Source: Gammaproteobacteria bacterium
GTDB lineage: Bacteria; Pseudomonadota; Gammaproteobacteria; Xanthomonadales; Wenzhouxiangellaceae
Reading direction: 5' to 3'
Assembly: GCA_021772985.1 (NCBI GenBank)
Contig: JAJFKX010000019.1
Coordinates: 434,001-498,000, forward strand
Length of the DNA stretch: 64,000 nt
Shown here: positions 1 to 9,536 of the stretch, in pieces
Layout: the number at the start of each line of letters is the position of its first letter
Numbering within the stretch: position 1 is the stretch's first letter
The notes under the pieces: model-generated
The model's database searches: none
What the model was told of the DNA's origin: nothing
The model's input: only the letters and a program-made list of their open reading frames with translations
Made by a program: the position numbers and the translations under genes

Positions 1-158
1 TAGTTGTTAAACACTATCGATATCCATCGTAACCATACAAAAATCAAGACAAAACAAACCTTTTTGTGCATAATGCTGAACATAATTGTTAACCAGTATT
101 AACAAAACTTAGAGCAGAATTCTGTTTTTAACTTGGGTCTATATTTACGGGGACGCAT

Positions 159-3100
159 ATGCACGCCAAGGCATTTTCCATTCGCATCGGTATATTAGTA
201 CTGATTTCACTATTTTTTTCTACCGCCAATGCACAAACGGTCAGTTACGACATCCTGCTGGATACTGATCGTAATTCTGCTACCGGTTGTTCGGTAACGC
301 CGATTGGTCAAGGCAATTCCAACGGCTTTGAACGCCGCATACAAGCCATTGTAGATAGCGGAACATTAACCGTAACTGAAGTTAATCTGGCTTTTTGTAA
401 TGCTGGCACTTTTGGTCCCGCTGCAGTCATCGGCGGACCCCATCCGGTAGGTTTGAATAATGGTGTCAACGGCACCGATGTTGTGGAACTGTCGACCTCA
501 CTGAACAGCCTGCAACCACTCAGTAACGGGGTTATCCAGATCACTGTAGCAGCTGAAGACGGTGTTGGTTCCGACCTGCTTGCCACTACCACAGGTGATA
601 CCGGCGGCGGCCCGATTCTAATCTTCATCCCCATTGCAGTACCGGCACTTGGCCTGCTTGGCTTGTTGTTGTTGATTGCTGCCATTGGGGTTATTACGGT
701 CCGAGGAAGGCAACGCCGCTGGCTCAGCATCAGCCTGCTGGCAGCTTCCGGGGTTGTATTGGCTGCCAACTTTATTGTCGATGGTAATGTGAATGACTGG
801 GGTGTGATTAATCCCGACGCCACCGACCCGGCCAATGACTCCACCAACGGCGCCGCCGGCAATGACCTGCAGGCACTGTTTATTGCCCAGGAAAACGATA
901 CTTTGTTTTTCCGGCTGGATGTTACTGATCTGGAAAATACCCCACCGGTGGCCCTGGATGATGCCTTTAACGTATTCGAAGACAATACCCTGAATGTTCC
1001 AGCTCCAGGCGTATTGGGCAATGACACCGATGCGGACATGGACCCAATCACAGCTGTGTTGATGACTGGCCCCACCAATGCGCAGGCATTTACCCTGAAT
1101 GCCGACGGCAGTTTCGACTACACTCCAAATGCTGATTTTAACGGCGTTGATACTTTTACATACACTGCCAATGATGGTGCTGCTGATTCTAATCCGGCCA
1201 CAGTTACGATTACTGTTGACCCGGTTAATGACGCCCCTGCGTTTACTGTTCCTGCAGATACCACGGTACTTGAAGATGCTGGTGCACAGAGTCTGGCAGG
1301 ATTTGCCACCGGCATTTCAGCCGGCCCACCGGATGAGTCAGGTCAAACCTTAACCTTTAATATTACCGGCAACGACAATGCCGGCCTGTTCAGTGCCGGC
1401 CCGGCATTGGCCAGCAATGGCACCTTGAGCTTTACCCCGGCAGCCGATGCCAACGGCACGGCCAACATAACCGTAGAGTTGATGGACAACGGCGGTACCG
1501 CCAACGGTGGGGTGGATACCTCTGCACCACAGATGTTTGCCATTATTGTCACCGCTGTCAATGATGCACCCAGCTTTACCGGTGGTCCAAACCAGGTGGT
1601 CCTGGAAGATGCCGGCGCCCAAACCGTTAATGGTTGGGCAACCGCTATCAGCGCAGGTCCGGCAGATGAAGCCGGCCAGACATTAACCTTTAATGTCACC
1701 GGCAATGACAATGCAGCATTATTCAGTGCTGGCCCCGCGGTTAATGCCGCCGGCGACCTGAGTTACACCACTGCCGCTGATGCCAACGGCACTGCCAACA
1801 TCACCATTGAACTGATGGATGATGGCGGTACGGCGGACGGTGGCGTGGATACTTCCGCCCTGTTCAACTTCAGCATAGATGTGACCGCAGTTAACGATGC
1901 ACCTGAATTCACCTTAGGTGCTGATCCGACAGTATTGGAAGACGCCGGCGCACAGAGCATCAATGGTTTTGCTACCGCTATCAGTCCGGGACCAGCCGAT
2001 GAAGCCGGCCAAACACTGACCTTTAACATTACCGGCAACGACAACGCGGGACTGTTTATCACCGGCCCGGCATTGGACCCAATCACCGGCAACCTTACCT
2101 TTACCGCAGCTGATGATGCCAACGGCACTGCCAACATTACCATTGAATTGATGGATGATGGTGGCACCGCCAACGGTGGTGTGGATACCTCTGCAGCACA
2201 GATGTTTGCTATTAATGTCACCGCAGTTAACGATGAGCCCAGCTTTACCCCTGGCGGCAACCAGATGGTCGACGAAGATGCCGGCTCACAAATGGTCAAC
2301 GCCTGGGCAACCGGTATTTCTGCCGGTCCGGCAGACGAAGCCGGACAAACATTGACTTTCAATGTAACCAACAATACCAATCCAGCATTATTCAGTGCTG
2401 GCCCGGCTGTAGCTGCTGACGGCACACTGACTTATACACCTGCAGACGATATCAATGGTTCTGCCGATATCACAATTGAACTAATGGATGATGGCGGCAC
2501 TGCAGATGGTGGTGACGATACATCTGCACCGGCCATCTTCAGCATCACCGTGAATGCGGTCAATGATGCGCCAACGTTTACCCCATCCGGCAATGTAGCC
2601 GCACTGGAAGATTCGACAGGCAGCAATGTCCCATGGGCAACCAATATCCTGCCGGGACCAGTTACCGCTACCGATGAAGCCGGACAGATGTTGACCTTTA
2701 ATATCACCAGCAACACCAACATGGCGTTGTTCTCGGTACAACCTGCCTTGAATGCCGGCACCGGCAATCTCAGCTTCACGCCTGCTGCTGATGCCAGCGG
2801 CACAGCCACCATTACGGTTGAGCTGATGGACAATGGCGGTACTGCCAATGGTGGTGTGGATACTTCTGCAGCTGTCATGTTTGACATTAATATTACCGCC
2901 GTTAATGACCAGCCAACCCTGGGCATTGCCGGCAACCAGATGTCCGATGAAGATGCCGGCGCCCAAATGGCAGCCGCCTTTGCTACAGCAATGCCTGGTG
3001 GCGGCGCTGATGAAGCGGGCCAGACATTCACTTTTAATGTCAGCAATGACAATAACCCATTATTCAGCGCCCAACCGGCGATTGATGCAACCGGCCAGCT

Positions 3101-6100
3101 GACCTATACCTCTGCACCGGATGGCCATGGCAGCGCTACCGTGATGGTCACCGTAACCGACAGCGGAGGCACTGCTAATGGCGGCGTAGATACTTCTGCA
3201 CCACCACTGGCATTCATGATCACGATTAATCCAGTTAATGACCCACCAACGGTTACCGGCTCACCCACCAACCAGGATGCAATTGGTAATGTAAACATCA
3301 CCGTACCGGCAGGCCAGGGACTGGTCAGTTCAATCACCATCAATGATGTTGATGGTGCAGGCGCGGCACCATTCACAGTCAGTGGTGGTCCTGGACCAGG
3401 AATAACCTCGTTTATGAGTGCTAATGGCGGTGATGTAGTGATCACCAATGCATCCACCGGCACTTATACCTACAACCCGGCAGCAGGTTTTGAAGGTGCG
3501 GACACCTTTTCTTATGTGGTCTGTGATTCTGGCATACCGATGCCACCGGCTTGCAGTGCAGCAGTTACCGTTAACGTTACAGTCGCTGATTTGATCTGGT
3601 TTATCGATGCCAGTGCGGGTGCCGGCGGTGATGGCCGTATCGCTACGCCGTTTAATGACCTGGACGTGGGCGCCAGCAGCTTTGACACCAATGCAGCCGA
3701 TGCTGTCGGCGATAATATCTTTATGGCCCAGGGTAATTACCAGGGTGGTTTAACCTTGCTTAACAATCAACGTTTGATTGGTGATGGGGCCACTGGAACA
3801 CTGGCAGCCATTTTGGGGATCACAGTTCCTGCTAATAGTGCGCCACTGCCTGCCCTAAGCGGTACACGACCTGTAGTAACCAGTGCCTCCAATGGCATTA
3901 ATCTGGGTGCAGGCAATACCATCCGCGGCTTTAATATCGGCAATGCGGTAACCGGTGTATCCGGCACTAATTTCGGCGCACTGACCGCCAGTGAAATGTT
4001 GGTCAACGGAACCGGTGAAGCATTGGATCTGGATACCGGCAACGCTAATAATGTGACTTTTGACTCGATCAGTTCGGCCAACAGCACATCCGAAGGCATA
4101 TTGTTAGACAGTGTTTCAGGCAGCTTTACGGTAACCGGGCTGACCAACGTGGATAACGCTACCAACATTGGGGTCAGTATCCAGAACAGTTCAGCCGCTT
4201 ATACATTTGGTAACGTTACTGTAAACAACCGCAACAGTGCCGGTGTGTTTATCAATGCGTTTACCGGCGGTGCTCAAAACGGTCAGTTCGGCACAGTCAC
4301 CATCAATAATCAAAACTCGTCTGCCACTACGGCATTCGGTATTGATAATACCGTGACTGGCGGTAGCACGATTACAGTTACCAGTGTTGCCATCAACAAC
4401 AACGGCTCAAACAGTTCTGCGATTGCTCTGTCGAACAATGATGGCGCCACCATCAATATCAACGGTGGCAGCGTGCAAAACGCAGCTGGTGCTGCGGTCA
4501 GCGTTTCCAACAGCACGGGTAGTGCGACTTATGCGGGTACCATCAGTAACACGACCGGGCGTTCAGTGCAGGTGCTGACCAATGGCGGTGGAAGCACGAC
4601 CACGTTCTCAGGCAATATTACCGATTCAGGCACCGGTATATTCTTGAATAACAACACCGGTCATACGATCAATTTCACCGGTGTGCTGGATTTGGATACC
4701 ACCAGCAATACTGCATTTACCGCTACCGGTGGTGGCACTGTCAGTGCCAATAATGCAGGCAGTACGATTAATAACACCACCGGCACCGGCGTGAATATCG
4801 CCAACACCACCATTGGTGGAGCTGGGGTTACATTCAGATCTGTCAGCATGAGTGGCGGCAGCAGCGGTATTATTTTGAACAACACCGGCAATGGCGGCTT
4901 TACCGTAGCAGGTGATGGCAGCAACGCCCAAAATGGTAGCGGAGGTGTCATTCAAAACACCACCAGCCATGCCGTATCACTTAACAACACAGCGAATGTT
5001 ACTTTGCGATCAATGAATATCACCAATCCTGGTGATGCTGCTGGTGAAAACGGTATTAATGCAACCGAGTTGCGTGGCAGCAACCTGATTCGCGGCGGTG
5101 TGTTCACTGGCCAGGGTACAGCTTCATCAGACTACATTCGTATTGCTAATTCCACCAGCAACCTGACACTGCTGGAAGTTAACAACAGCGACTTCACTGG
5201 TGTTTTAAATGGCGGTAATGATGCCATCCTGTTTAACATGTCCGGCAGTGTCACAGCCAGGCTGGATGTGTTGAACAGCAATGATTTTGACGGTCTATTG
5301 GGTGACGGCGTACAAGTGATCGCTGATGGCCTATCTGATGTAACCGCCAATATCAACGGCAACCGCTTCAGCAACGATTCCAATATTCAGCCAGGCGGTA
5401 TCGGCGGTAACAGTGCCTCACGATTGGGCATGGGTACCTCGGATGCACTGCTGATTAATGGTGGCATCCTGACAGCTAATGTCATTGGCAATACCATGTT
5501 CGACAGTGGCGTCCAGAATGGCGCATTACCGGTAGGCTTGGTCGGTGTATTCGACTTTGTCAATAATCAGGCAGGTTCCGGCATTATCAATGCCAACAAC
5601 AATACCATCAGTGCTATCGAGGAAGACGGCGGCAAACGCTTTATCGGTGATGACAATACCCTGTTGTTCACGATCCTGGTAGATGGGAATACCATTGATG
5701 ACGTGAACGAACCAGGCGTATTCTTCCATCCGCGTGATAACACCGTAGCAGCTGACTTGACCATCCGAAACAATATGATCGGAGTAACCACACCGGTTGG
5801 TACTGAAAATGCCAACTTCAATGAAGACACCATCCGGTTGTTCTCTGATAACAATGCCGGTTCAGGTTCCAGTATCGATATTCTGGTTGAAGACAACGTG
5901 CTGGTGACCAACTCGTCCTCACAAAGCATCGATGGTGACTTTGAAGATGGCTCGAATACCAATTTGACCATCCATGGCAATGACATGACCAATAACAATA
6001 CCGGGGGTGAGGCATTTGATCTTGAAGCCGATAACGGTGGTGATGTCTGTCTGGATATGAATGCAGATAATATTGGTGCTGACAGTAACACCACCGATGA

Positions 6101-6302
6101 TGGCGCAACATCTGCCAACTCGGAACTGCATTTGCAGGAAGACCCGGGCACGGTATTCCTGATTGAAGATCTCATCGGAGGTGTTGCCGCATTCCTTAAT
6201 GGCAGAAATTCATTGGAAAATCTGGATATTGTTGCTGATGCACCAAACACGTTTGCAGCAGGAGGAAACTGCACCATGCCTGCGCTGCCACCGGCGCCAT
6301 GA
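159..6302 (+). CDS. Giant secreted repeat protein: N-terminal domain, internal hydrophobic IPTL/PEP-CTERM-like segment, cadherin-like/VCBS-type repeats, C-terminal right-handed beta-helix-like region
   Basis: 2047-aa ORF with signal peptide (MHAKAFSIRIGILVLISLFFSTANAQ); repeated VNDAPxFT...LTFNITGNDN...ANITIELMDDGGTADGGVDTSA units; Asn/Gly/Thr-rich beta-helix-like C-terminal half; GGGGA upstream of the ATG. Confidence 0.85.
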   Translation: MHAKAFSIRIGILVLISLFFSTANAQTVSYDILLDTDRNSATGCSVTPIGQGNSNGFERRIQAIVDSGTLTVTEVNLAFCNAGTFGPAAVIGGPHPVGLNNGVNGTDVVELSTSLNSLQPLSNGVIQITVAAEDGVGSDLLATTTGDTGGGPILIFIPIAVPALGLLGLLLLIAAIGVITVRGRQRRWLSISLLAASGVVLAANFIVDGNVNDWGVINPDATDPANDSTNGAAGNDLQALFIAQENDTLFFRLDVTDLENTPPVALDDAFNVFEDNTLNVPAPGVLGNDTDADMDPITAVLMTGPTNAQAFTLNADGSFDYTPNADFNGVDTFTYTANDGAADSNPATVTITVDPVNDAPAFTVPADTTVLEDAGAQSLAGFATGISAGPPDESGQTLTFNITGNDNAGLFSAGPALASNGTLSFTPAADANGTANITVELMDNGGTANGGVDTSAPQMFAIIVTAVNDAPSFTGGPNQVVLEDAGAQTVNGWATAISAGPADEAGQTLTFNVTGNDNAALFSAGPAVNAAGDLSYTTAADANGTANITIELMDDGGTADGGVDTSALFNFSIDVTAVNDAPEFTLGADPTVLEDAGAQSINGFATAISPGPADEAGQTLTFNITGNDNAGLFITGPALDPITGNLTFTAADDANGTANITIELMDDGGTANGGVDTSAAQMFAINVTAVNDEPSFTPGGNQMVDEDAGSQMVNAWATGISAGPADEAGQTLTFNVTNNTNPALFSAGPAVAADGTLTYTPADDINGSADITIELMDDGGTADGGDDTSAPAIFSITVNAVNDAPTFTPSGNVAALEDSTGSNVPWATNILPGPVTATDEAGQMLTFNITSNTNMALFSVQPALNAGTGNLSFTPAADASGTATITVELMDNGGTANGGVDTSAAVMFDINITAVNDQPTLGIAGNQMSDEDAGAQMAAAFATAMPGGGADEAGQTFTFNVSNDNNPLFSAQPAIDATGQLTYTSAPDGHGSATVMVTVTDSGGTANGGVDTSAPPLAFMITINPVNDPPTVTGSPTNQDAIGNVNITVPAGQGLVSSITINDVDGAGAAPFTVSGGPGPGITSFMSANGGDVVITNASTGTYTYNPAAGFEGADTFSYVVCDSGIPMPPACSAAVTVNVTVADLIWFIDASAGAGGDGRIATPFNDLDVGASSFDTNAADAVGDNIFMAQGNYQGGLTLLNNQRLIGDGATGTLAAILGITVPANSAPLPALSGTRPVVTSASNGINLGAGNTIRGFNIGNAVTGVSGTNFGALTASEMLVNGTGEALDLDTGNANNVTFDSISSANSTSEGILLDSVSGSFTVTGLTNVDNATNIGVSIQNSSAAYTFGNVTVNNRNSAGVFINAFTGGAQNGQFGTVTINNQNSSATTAFGIDNTVTGGSTITVTSVAINNNGSNSSAIALSNNDGATININGGSVQNAAGAAVSVSNSTGSATYAGTISNTTGRSVQVLTNGGGSTTTFSGNITDSGTGIFLNNNTGHTINFTGVLDLDTTSNTAFTATGGGTVSANNAGSTINNTTGTGVNIANTTIGGAGVTFRSVSMSGGSSGIILNNTGNGGFTVAGDGSNAQNGSGGVIQNTTSHAVSLNNTANVTLRSMNITNPGDAAGENGINATELRGSNLIRGGVFTGQGTASSDYIRIANSTSNLTLLEVNNSDFTGVLNGGNDAILFNMSGSVTARLDVLNSNDFDGLLGDGVQVIADGLSDVTANINGNRFSNDSNIQPGGIGGNSASRLGMGTSDALLINGGILTANVIGNTMFDSGVQNGALPVGLVGVFDFVNNQAGSGIINANNNTISAIEEDGGKRFIGDDNTLLFTILVDGNTIDDVNEPGVFFHPRDNTVAADLTIRNNMIGVTTPVGTENANFNEDTIRLFSDNNAGSGSSIDILVEDNVLVTNSSSQSIDGDFEDGSNTNLTIHGNDMTNNNTGGEAFDLEADNGGDVCLDMNADNIGADSNTTDDGATSANSELHLQEDPGTVFLIEDLIGGVAAFLNGRNSLENLDIVADAPNTFAAGGNCTMPALPPAP
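1227..3240 (+). repeat. About six in-frame tandem repeats of roughly 333 bp (111 aa) coding for cadherin/Ig-like domains
   Basis: Recurrent VNDxPxF...EDAGAQ...GPADEAGQTLTFN...ANITIELMDDGGTANGGVDTSA; unit starts near 1227, 1560, 1893, 2230, 2565 and 2900. Confidence 0.8.
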
Positions 6303-6355
6303 TAGTGATCGTCAACCGGAGTTGCTTGATAATCATTTAAATTAAAAACATCAGG

Positions 6356-6383
6356 GTCAGCCGCCACAGGTACACCGGCTGAC
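6356..6383 (+). terminator. Hairpin downstream of the giant protein gene, possible terminator
   Basis: Perfect 8-bp stem GTCAGCCG/CGGCTGAC about 55 bp after the stop; only a weak T-rich stretch follows. Confidence 0.4.
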
Positions 6384-6436
6384 TTTGATTGAAGCCCGCA
6401 CCAGCTGCAGGCTTCCAGGGAAGTTGTACCGTTAAT

Positions 6437-6476
6437 AAAAAAACGGCATACCTGGTCATCAGTGATCAGCATGCCG
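6437..6476 (-). terminator. Strong hairpin with U-tract in minus-strand orientation, just upstream of the tail-collar genes
   Basis: CGGCAT-AC-CTGGTCA-TCAG-TGATCAG-C-ATGCCG preceded by AAAAAAA on + (TTTTTTT on -). Confidence 0.5.
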
Positions 6477-6498
6477 GCTAATAAGCGGAGGAACGAGC

Positions 6499-7014
6499 AT
6501 GTCTGAACCATTCTTGGCCGAAGTCCGCATGGTGGGATTTAATTTCGCACCACGTGGTTGGGCTTTCTGTGATGGACAAATTCTGCCCATTAATCAAAAT
6601 CAATCCTTATATTCTCTACTCGGCACCACCTATGGTGGGGATGGCCGGACCAGCTTCGCGCTACCCGATATGCGTGGCCGCACCCCGATTCATGTCGGCA
6701 ACGGCCATCGGCAAGGCCAAAAAAGTGGTGAGGAAACACATACCCTCAGCGCTGCTGAAATGCCCCAACACGACCATGCCATGATGGCAACCGACAATTC
6801 CGCCACCCTAACCGATGGCACTGGCAGAGTATTGGGGCGAACCACCACTGATGTTTACAGTGCCAGCGCTCCAAACACCGACCTTGCAACCACTCCGGCG
6901 GGCGATAGAGCTGTACCCAATGTAGGTGGCGGTCAGGCGCATGAGAACATGCAGCCCTATCTGGCTGTTAATTTTTGCATTGCCCTGCAGGGCTTGTTCC
7001 CGTCACGTAATTAG
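6499..7014 (+). CDS. Phage tail collar domain protein (microcystin-dependent protein-like), copy 1
   Basis: MSEPFLAEVRMVGFNFAPRGWAFCDGQILPINQNQSLYSLLGTTYGGDGRTSFALPDMRGR is a characteristic collar-domain sequence; RBS GGAGGAAC. Confidence 0.9.
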   Translation: MSEPFLAEVRMVGFNFAPRGWAFCDGQILPINQNQSLYSLLGTTYGGDGRTSFALPDMRGRTPIHVGNGHRQGQKSGEETHTLSAAEMPQHDHAMMATDNSATLTDGTGRVLGRTTTDVYSASAPNTDLATTPAGDRAVPNVGGGQAHENMQPYLAVNFCIALQGLFPSRN

Positions 7015-7025
7015 GAGGGCAGATC

Positions 7026-7544
7026 ATGTCAGAACCATTTGTAGGCGAAATTCGCATGTTCGCGGGCAACTTTGCACCGCGCGGTTGGGCATTTTGTGAT
7101 GGACAATTATTGGCTGTTTCACAAAACGATGCTCTGTTTAGTTTATTAGGCACCATTTATGGCGGCGATGGCAGAACCACATTCGGGCTGCCGGATTTGC
7201 GTGGTCGTATTCCAATACACGCCGGCACCGGGCCAGGTTTATCACAACGCAGACTCGGCGCCAAAGCCGGCGCTGAAAATGTTACCTTGACGGTTAACCA
7301 GCTGCCTTCACATACTCACAACTGGCGGGCATCCACCAATATTGCCAACTTGTTGACCCCGGTGGGTAACGTTATGGCCCAGACTGTTGCGGATGTTTAT
7401 CGGGAAGATTTGGATAATCCAGGCAATATGAATACCGGTGTAGTGAGTAATGTCGGCGGCAGCCGGAGGCACACTAACCTGATGCCGTTCCTGTGTATTC
7501 ATTTCATTATTGCCCTGTTCGGCATTTATCCATCACGTCAATAG
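7026..7544 (+). CDS. Phage tail collar domain protein, copy 2
   Basis: MSEPFVGEIRMFAGNFAPRGWAFCDGQLL...GTIYGGDGRTTFGLPDLRGR; paralogous to its neighbours. Confidence 0.9.
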   Translation: MSEPFVGEIRMFAGNFAPRGWAFCDGQLLAVSQNDALFSLLGTIYGGDGRTTFGLPDLRGRIPIHAGTGPGLSQRRLGAKAGAENVTLTVNQLPSHTHNWRASTNIANLLTPVGNVMAQTVADVYREDLDNPGNMNTGVVSNVGGSRRHTNLMPFLCIHFIIALFGIYPSRQ

Positions 7545-7557
7545 AGGAGGATTTACC

Positions 7558-8076
7558 ATGTCAGAACCATTTGTTGCAGAAATAAGAATATTCGCTGGTA
7601 ACTTTGCTCCTCGGGGCTGGGCCTTTTGTGATGGTCAGTTATTGCCGGTTTCCCAAAATACCGCTTTGTTTTCGCTGATCGGCACCACTTATGGTGGAGA
7701 TGGTCGGACCACCACTGCCTTACCGAATTTACAAGGTCAGGCAGCAATGCATCCTGGTCGCGGCCCTGGTTTAACCAGCCGTCGTCTGGGTCAGCGTGGT
7801 GGGGTGGAAATGGTGACGCTGAGTGAGGCACAAATGCCGTCACACAGTCACAATCCATTAAGGGTTGAAACTGATGAGCCGGGTGAAGACAACGACCCAG
7901 CTGCCAATGCAAGGCCGGCCAGAGCAGGCATCTATGCTGCATCTGCCAACCTTCAAGCAATGGCCAGTGGCTCGCTTACCAATACCGGCGGCAGTCAGGC
8001 GCACAACAACCTGCAGCCATTCATAGCGATGAACTTCATCATTGCTTTGGTCGGCCTGTATCCGTCACGCAGCTAA
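7558..8076 (+). CDS. Phage tail collar domain protein, copy 3
   Basis: Internal ATG at 7558 preceded by GAGGAGG; MSEPFVAEIRIFAGNFAPRGWAFCDGQLLPVSQNTALFSLIGTTYGGDGRTT. Confidence 0.9.
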   Translation: MSEPFVAEIRIFAGNFAPRGWAFCDGQLLPVSQNTALFSLIGTTYGGDGRTTTALPNLQGQAAMHPGRGPGLTSRRLGQRGGVEMVTLSEAQMPSHSHNPLRVETDEPGEDNDPAANARPARAGIYAASANLQAMASGSLTNTGGSQAHNNLQPFIAMNFIIALVGLYPSRS

Positions 8077-8091
8077 CCCAGGGAGAAGATC

Positions 8092-8478
8092 ATGAAAAGA
8101 AGAAAATTTTCTGCCGGTTTAGTCGCCGGTACAGCCATTGCAGGCAGTGGTGTCAGCGCATCGACAGTAGCCGGTGTCAATCCTGTTGCCCTTCCACATA
8201 TGCACAAGCAGGCTTTTCAGGCATGTCTGAATCAGACTTTCTCGCTACGCGGGATTAATGACCAGAGCAGCTGTCAGTTAAAGCTGCAGGCTGTTGAAGA
8301 TGCTGGTGAAGGTGAGCAGTTCTTTGTGCGCTTCGCAAGTAATCAGCATAATGAAGCATTTGCCGAAGATATGTATTTGCTGAAAGCCGATAGCGGTCAG
8401 GAAATGCTGTTGCACCTGCAACCTTCAGCTTCTGATAAGCACACGTTGGAAGCGGTAATCAACCTGCAAACAGCCTGA
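8092..8478 (+). CDS. DUF6916-like protein with Tat-like N-terminus
   Basis: MKRRKFSAGLVAGTAIAGSGVSA signal; C-terminal domain similar to the 9192-9485 protein; directly downstream of the collar genes. Confidence 0.6.
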   Translation: MKRRKFSAGLVAGTAIAGSGVSASTVAGVNPVALPHMHKQAFQACLNQTFSLRGINDQSSCQLKLQAVEDAGEGEQFFVRFASNQHNEAFAEDMYLLKADSGQEMLLHLQPSASDKHTLEAVINLQTA

Positions 8479-8990
8479 TGCGTGCATTTCAAGGCGCCTC
8501 TGCGCGCCTTCCTGCTGTGATCGGCTTCCGTCCGATCACAGACTCGGACCTTCCCTTTTTATCCCGCCTGTACGCTTCCACGCGTGCTGAGGAAGTTGCC
8601 CAAGTGAGTGATTGGACTGCAGAACAGCAACAGCAGTTTCTGCAAATGCAGTTTGATGCCCAGCACAAGTTTTACCAGGAGCAATTCAAGCAGGCCGAAT
8701 ATCTGGTAATAGAACAGCACAAACAGCCCGTTGGGCGTATCTATACAGACCGCCGTGATGATGAAATTCGCCTGATCGATATCGCGCTATTGCCGGAAGC
8801 ACAGGGACAGGGCCTGGGCGAGGCACTGCTGGAAGACCTGCTCGAGGAAGCACAAAGCACTAACCTGCCCGTCAAAATTCATGTGGAAAAAAATAACCCT
8901 GCCATGCGCTTGTATATTCGCCTTGGATTCAGACAGATTGAAGATCAAGGTGTTTACGATTTGATGGAGTGGGTTCCCGCTGACTCATAG
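8478..8990 (+). CDS. GNAT family N-acetyltransferase
   Basis: IDIALLPEAQGQGLGEALLEDLLEEAQ acetyl-CoA-binding motif and NPAMRLYIRLGFRQIED; start overlaps the preceding stop. Confidence 0.85.
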   Translation: MRAFQGASARLPAVIGFRPITDSDLPFLSRLYASTRAEEVAQVSDWTAEQQQQFLQMQFDAQHKFYQEQFKQAEYLVIEQHKQPVGRIYTDRRDDEIRLIDIALLPEAQGQGLGEALLEDLLEEAQSTNLPVKIHVEKNNPAMRLYIRLGFRQIEDQGVYDLMEWVPADS

Positions 8991-9102
8991 CTGACAAGGT
9001 ATTTTCTACAACCCTGTTTCTAAGAATTGTAAGAGTCGATTGCATCGGCGAACAACCAGCCTAATTTGCCCACTATTGCTTGATGAATCAATAACTATGC
9101 TT

Positions 9103-9127
9103 ATCGCGGATACAATCCGCTCCTACA
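9103..9127. repeat. REP-like palindrome (single copy in window)
   Basis: GCGGAT-ACA-ATCCGC followed by TCCTACAG, resembling gammaproteobacterial REP sequences. Confidence 0.35.
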
Positions 9128-9191
9128 GCTAGCACCCTATCCCAGGTTCAGGTATTTCCCTTGTAAAGGAATTATCCAGACAATATCCCAA

Positions 9192-9485
9192 TCAGGTAAT
9201 CACTGCCTCATAACTCATGCCATCCCCTTTGGGGCCCAACGGCACCAGAAACAATTCCATTTCACCCAGTTCGGCACACTTCATTGTATACAACTGCTGG
9301 CCATGATTTTCTTCGCTATCGGTCACAAAAACCACTGAGAACGGATCGCGTTCGGCATCCCCATGCCTATTCAGAGCATTGACTTCAAGCACCTTTGCCG
9401 ATAACTCAACTTCCCCCAAACATAATTGCACCTGTTGATCCAACAAAGCTTGGAATCTTGCGTGTGTCAATGTATCTTGCATCAT
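9192..9485 (-). CDS. DUF6916-like small protein
   Basis: 97 aa; FQALLDQQVQL...FSVVFVTDSEENHGQQLYTMKCAELGEMELFLVPLG...SYEAVIT resembles the 8092-8478 C-terminal domain. Confidence 0.5.
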   Translation of the reverse strand: MMQDTLTHARFQALLDQQVQLCLGEVELSAKVLEVNALNRHGDAERDPFSVVFVTDSEENHGQQLYTMKCAELGEMELFLVPLGPKGDGMSYEAVIT

Positions 9486-9536
9486 ATTCTCTTAATTATT
9501 GTCCATAATGGAAGTGTACCACTGCCGTTAATTCAT

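Noticed and set aside
308-6511. Long minus-strand ORFs (256, 220, 206, 314 aa and others) opposite the giant repeat protein
   Set aside because: They are antisense shadows of a strongly supported plus-strand gene; repetitive GC-rich codons depress stop frequency, and the translations are low complexity with no recognisable domains.
6499-8076. Prophage or contractile injection system
   Set aside because: Only collar-domain proteins are present; no sheath, tube, baseplate, capsid, terminase, integrase or lysis genes.
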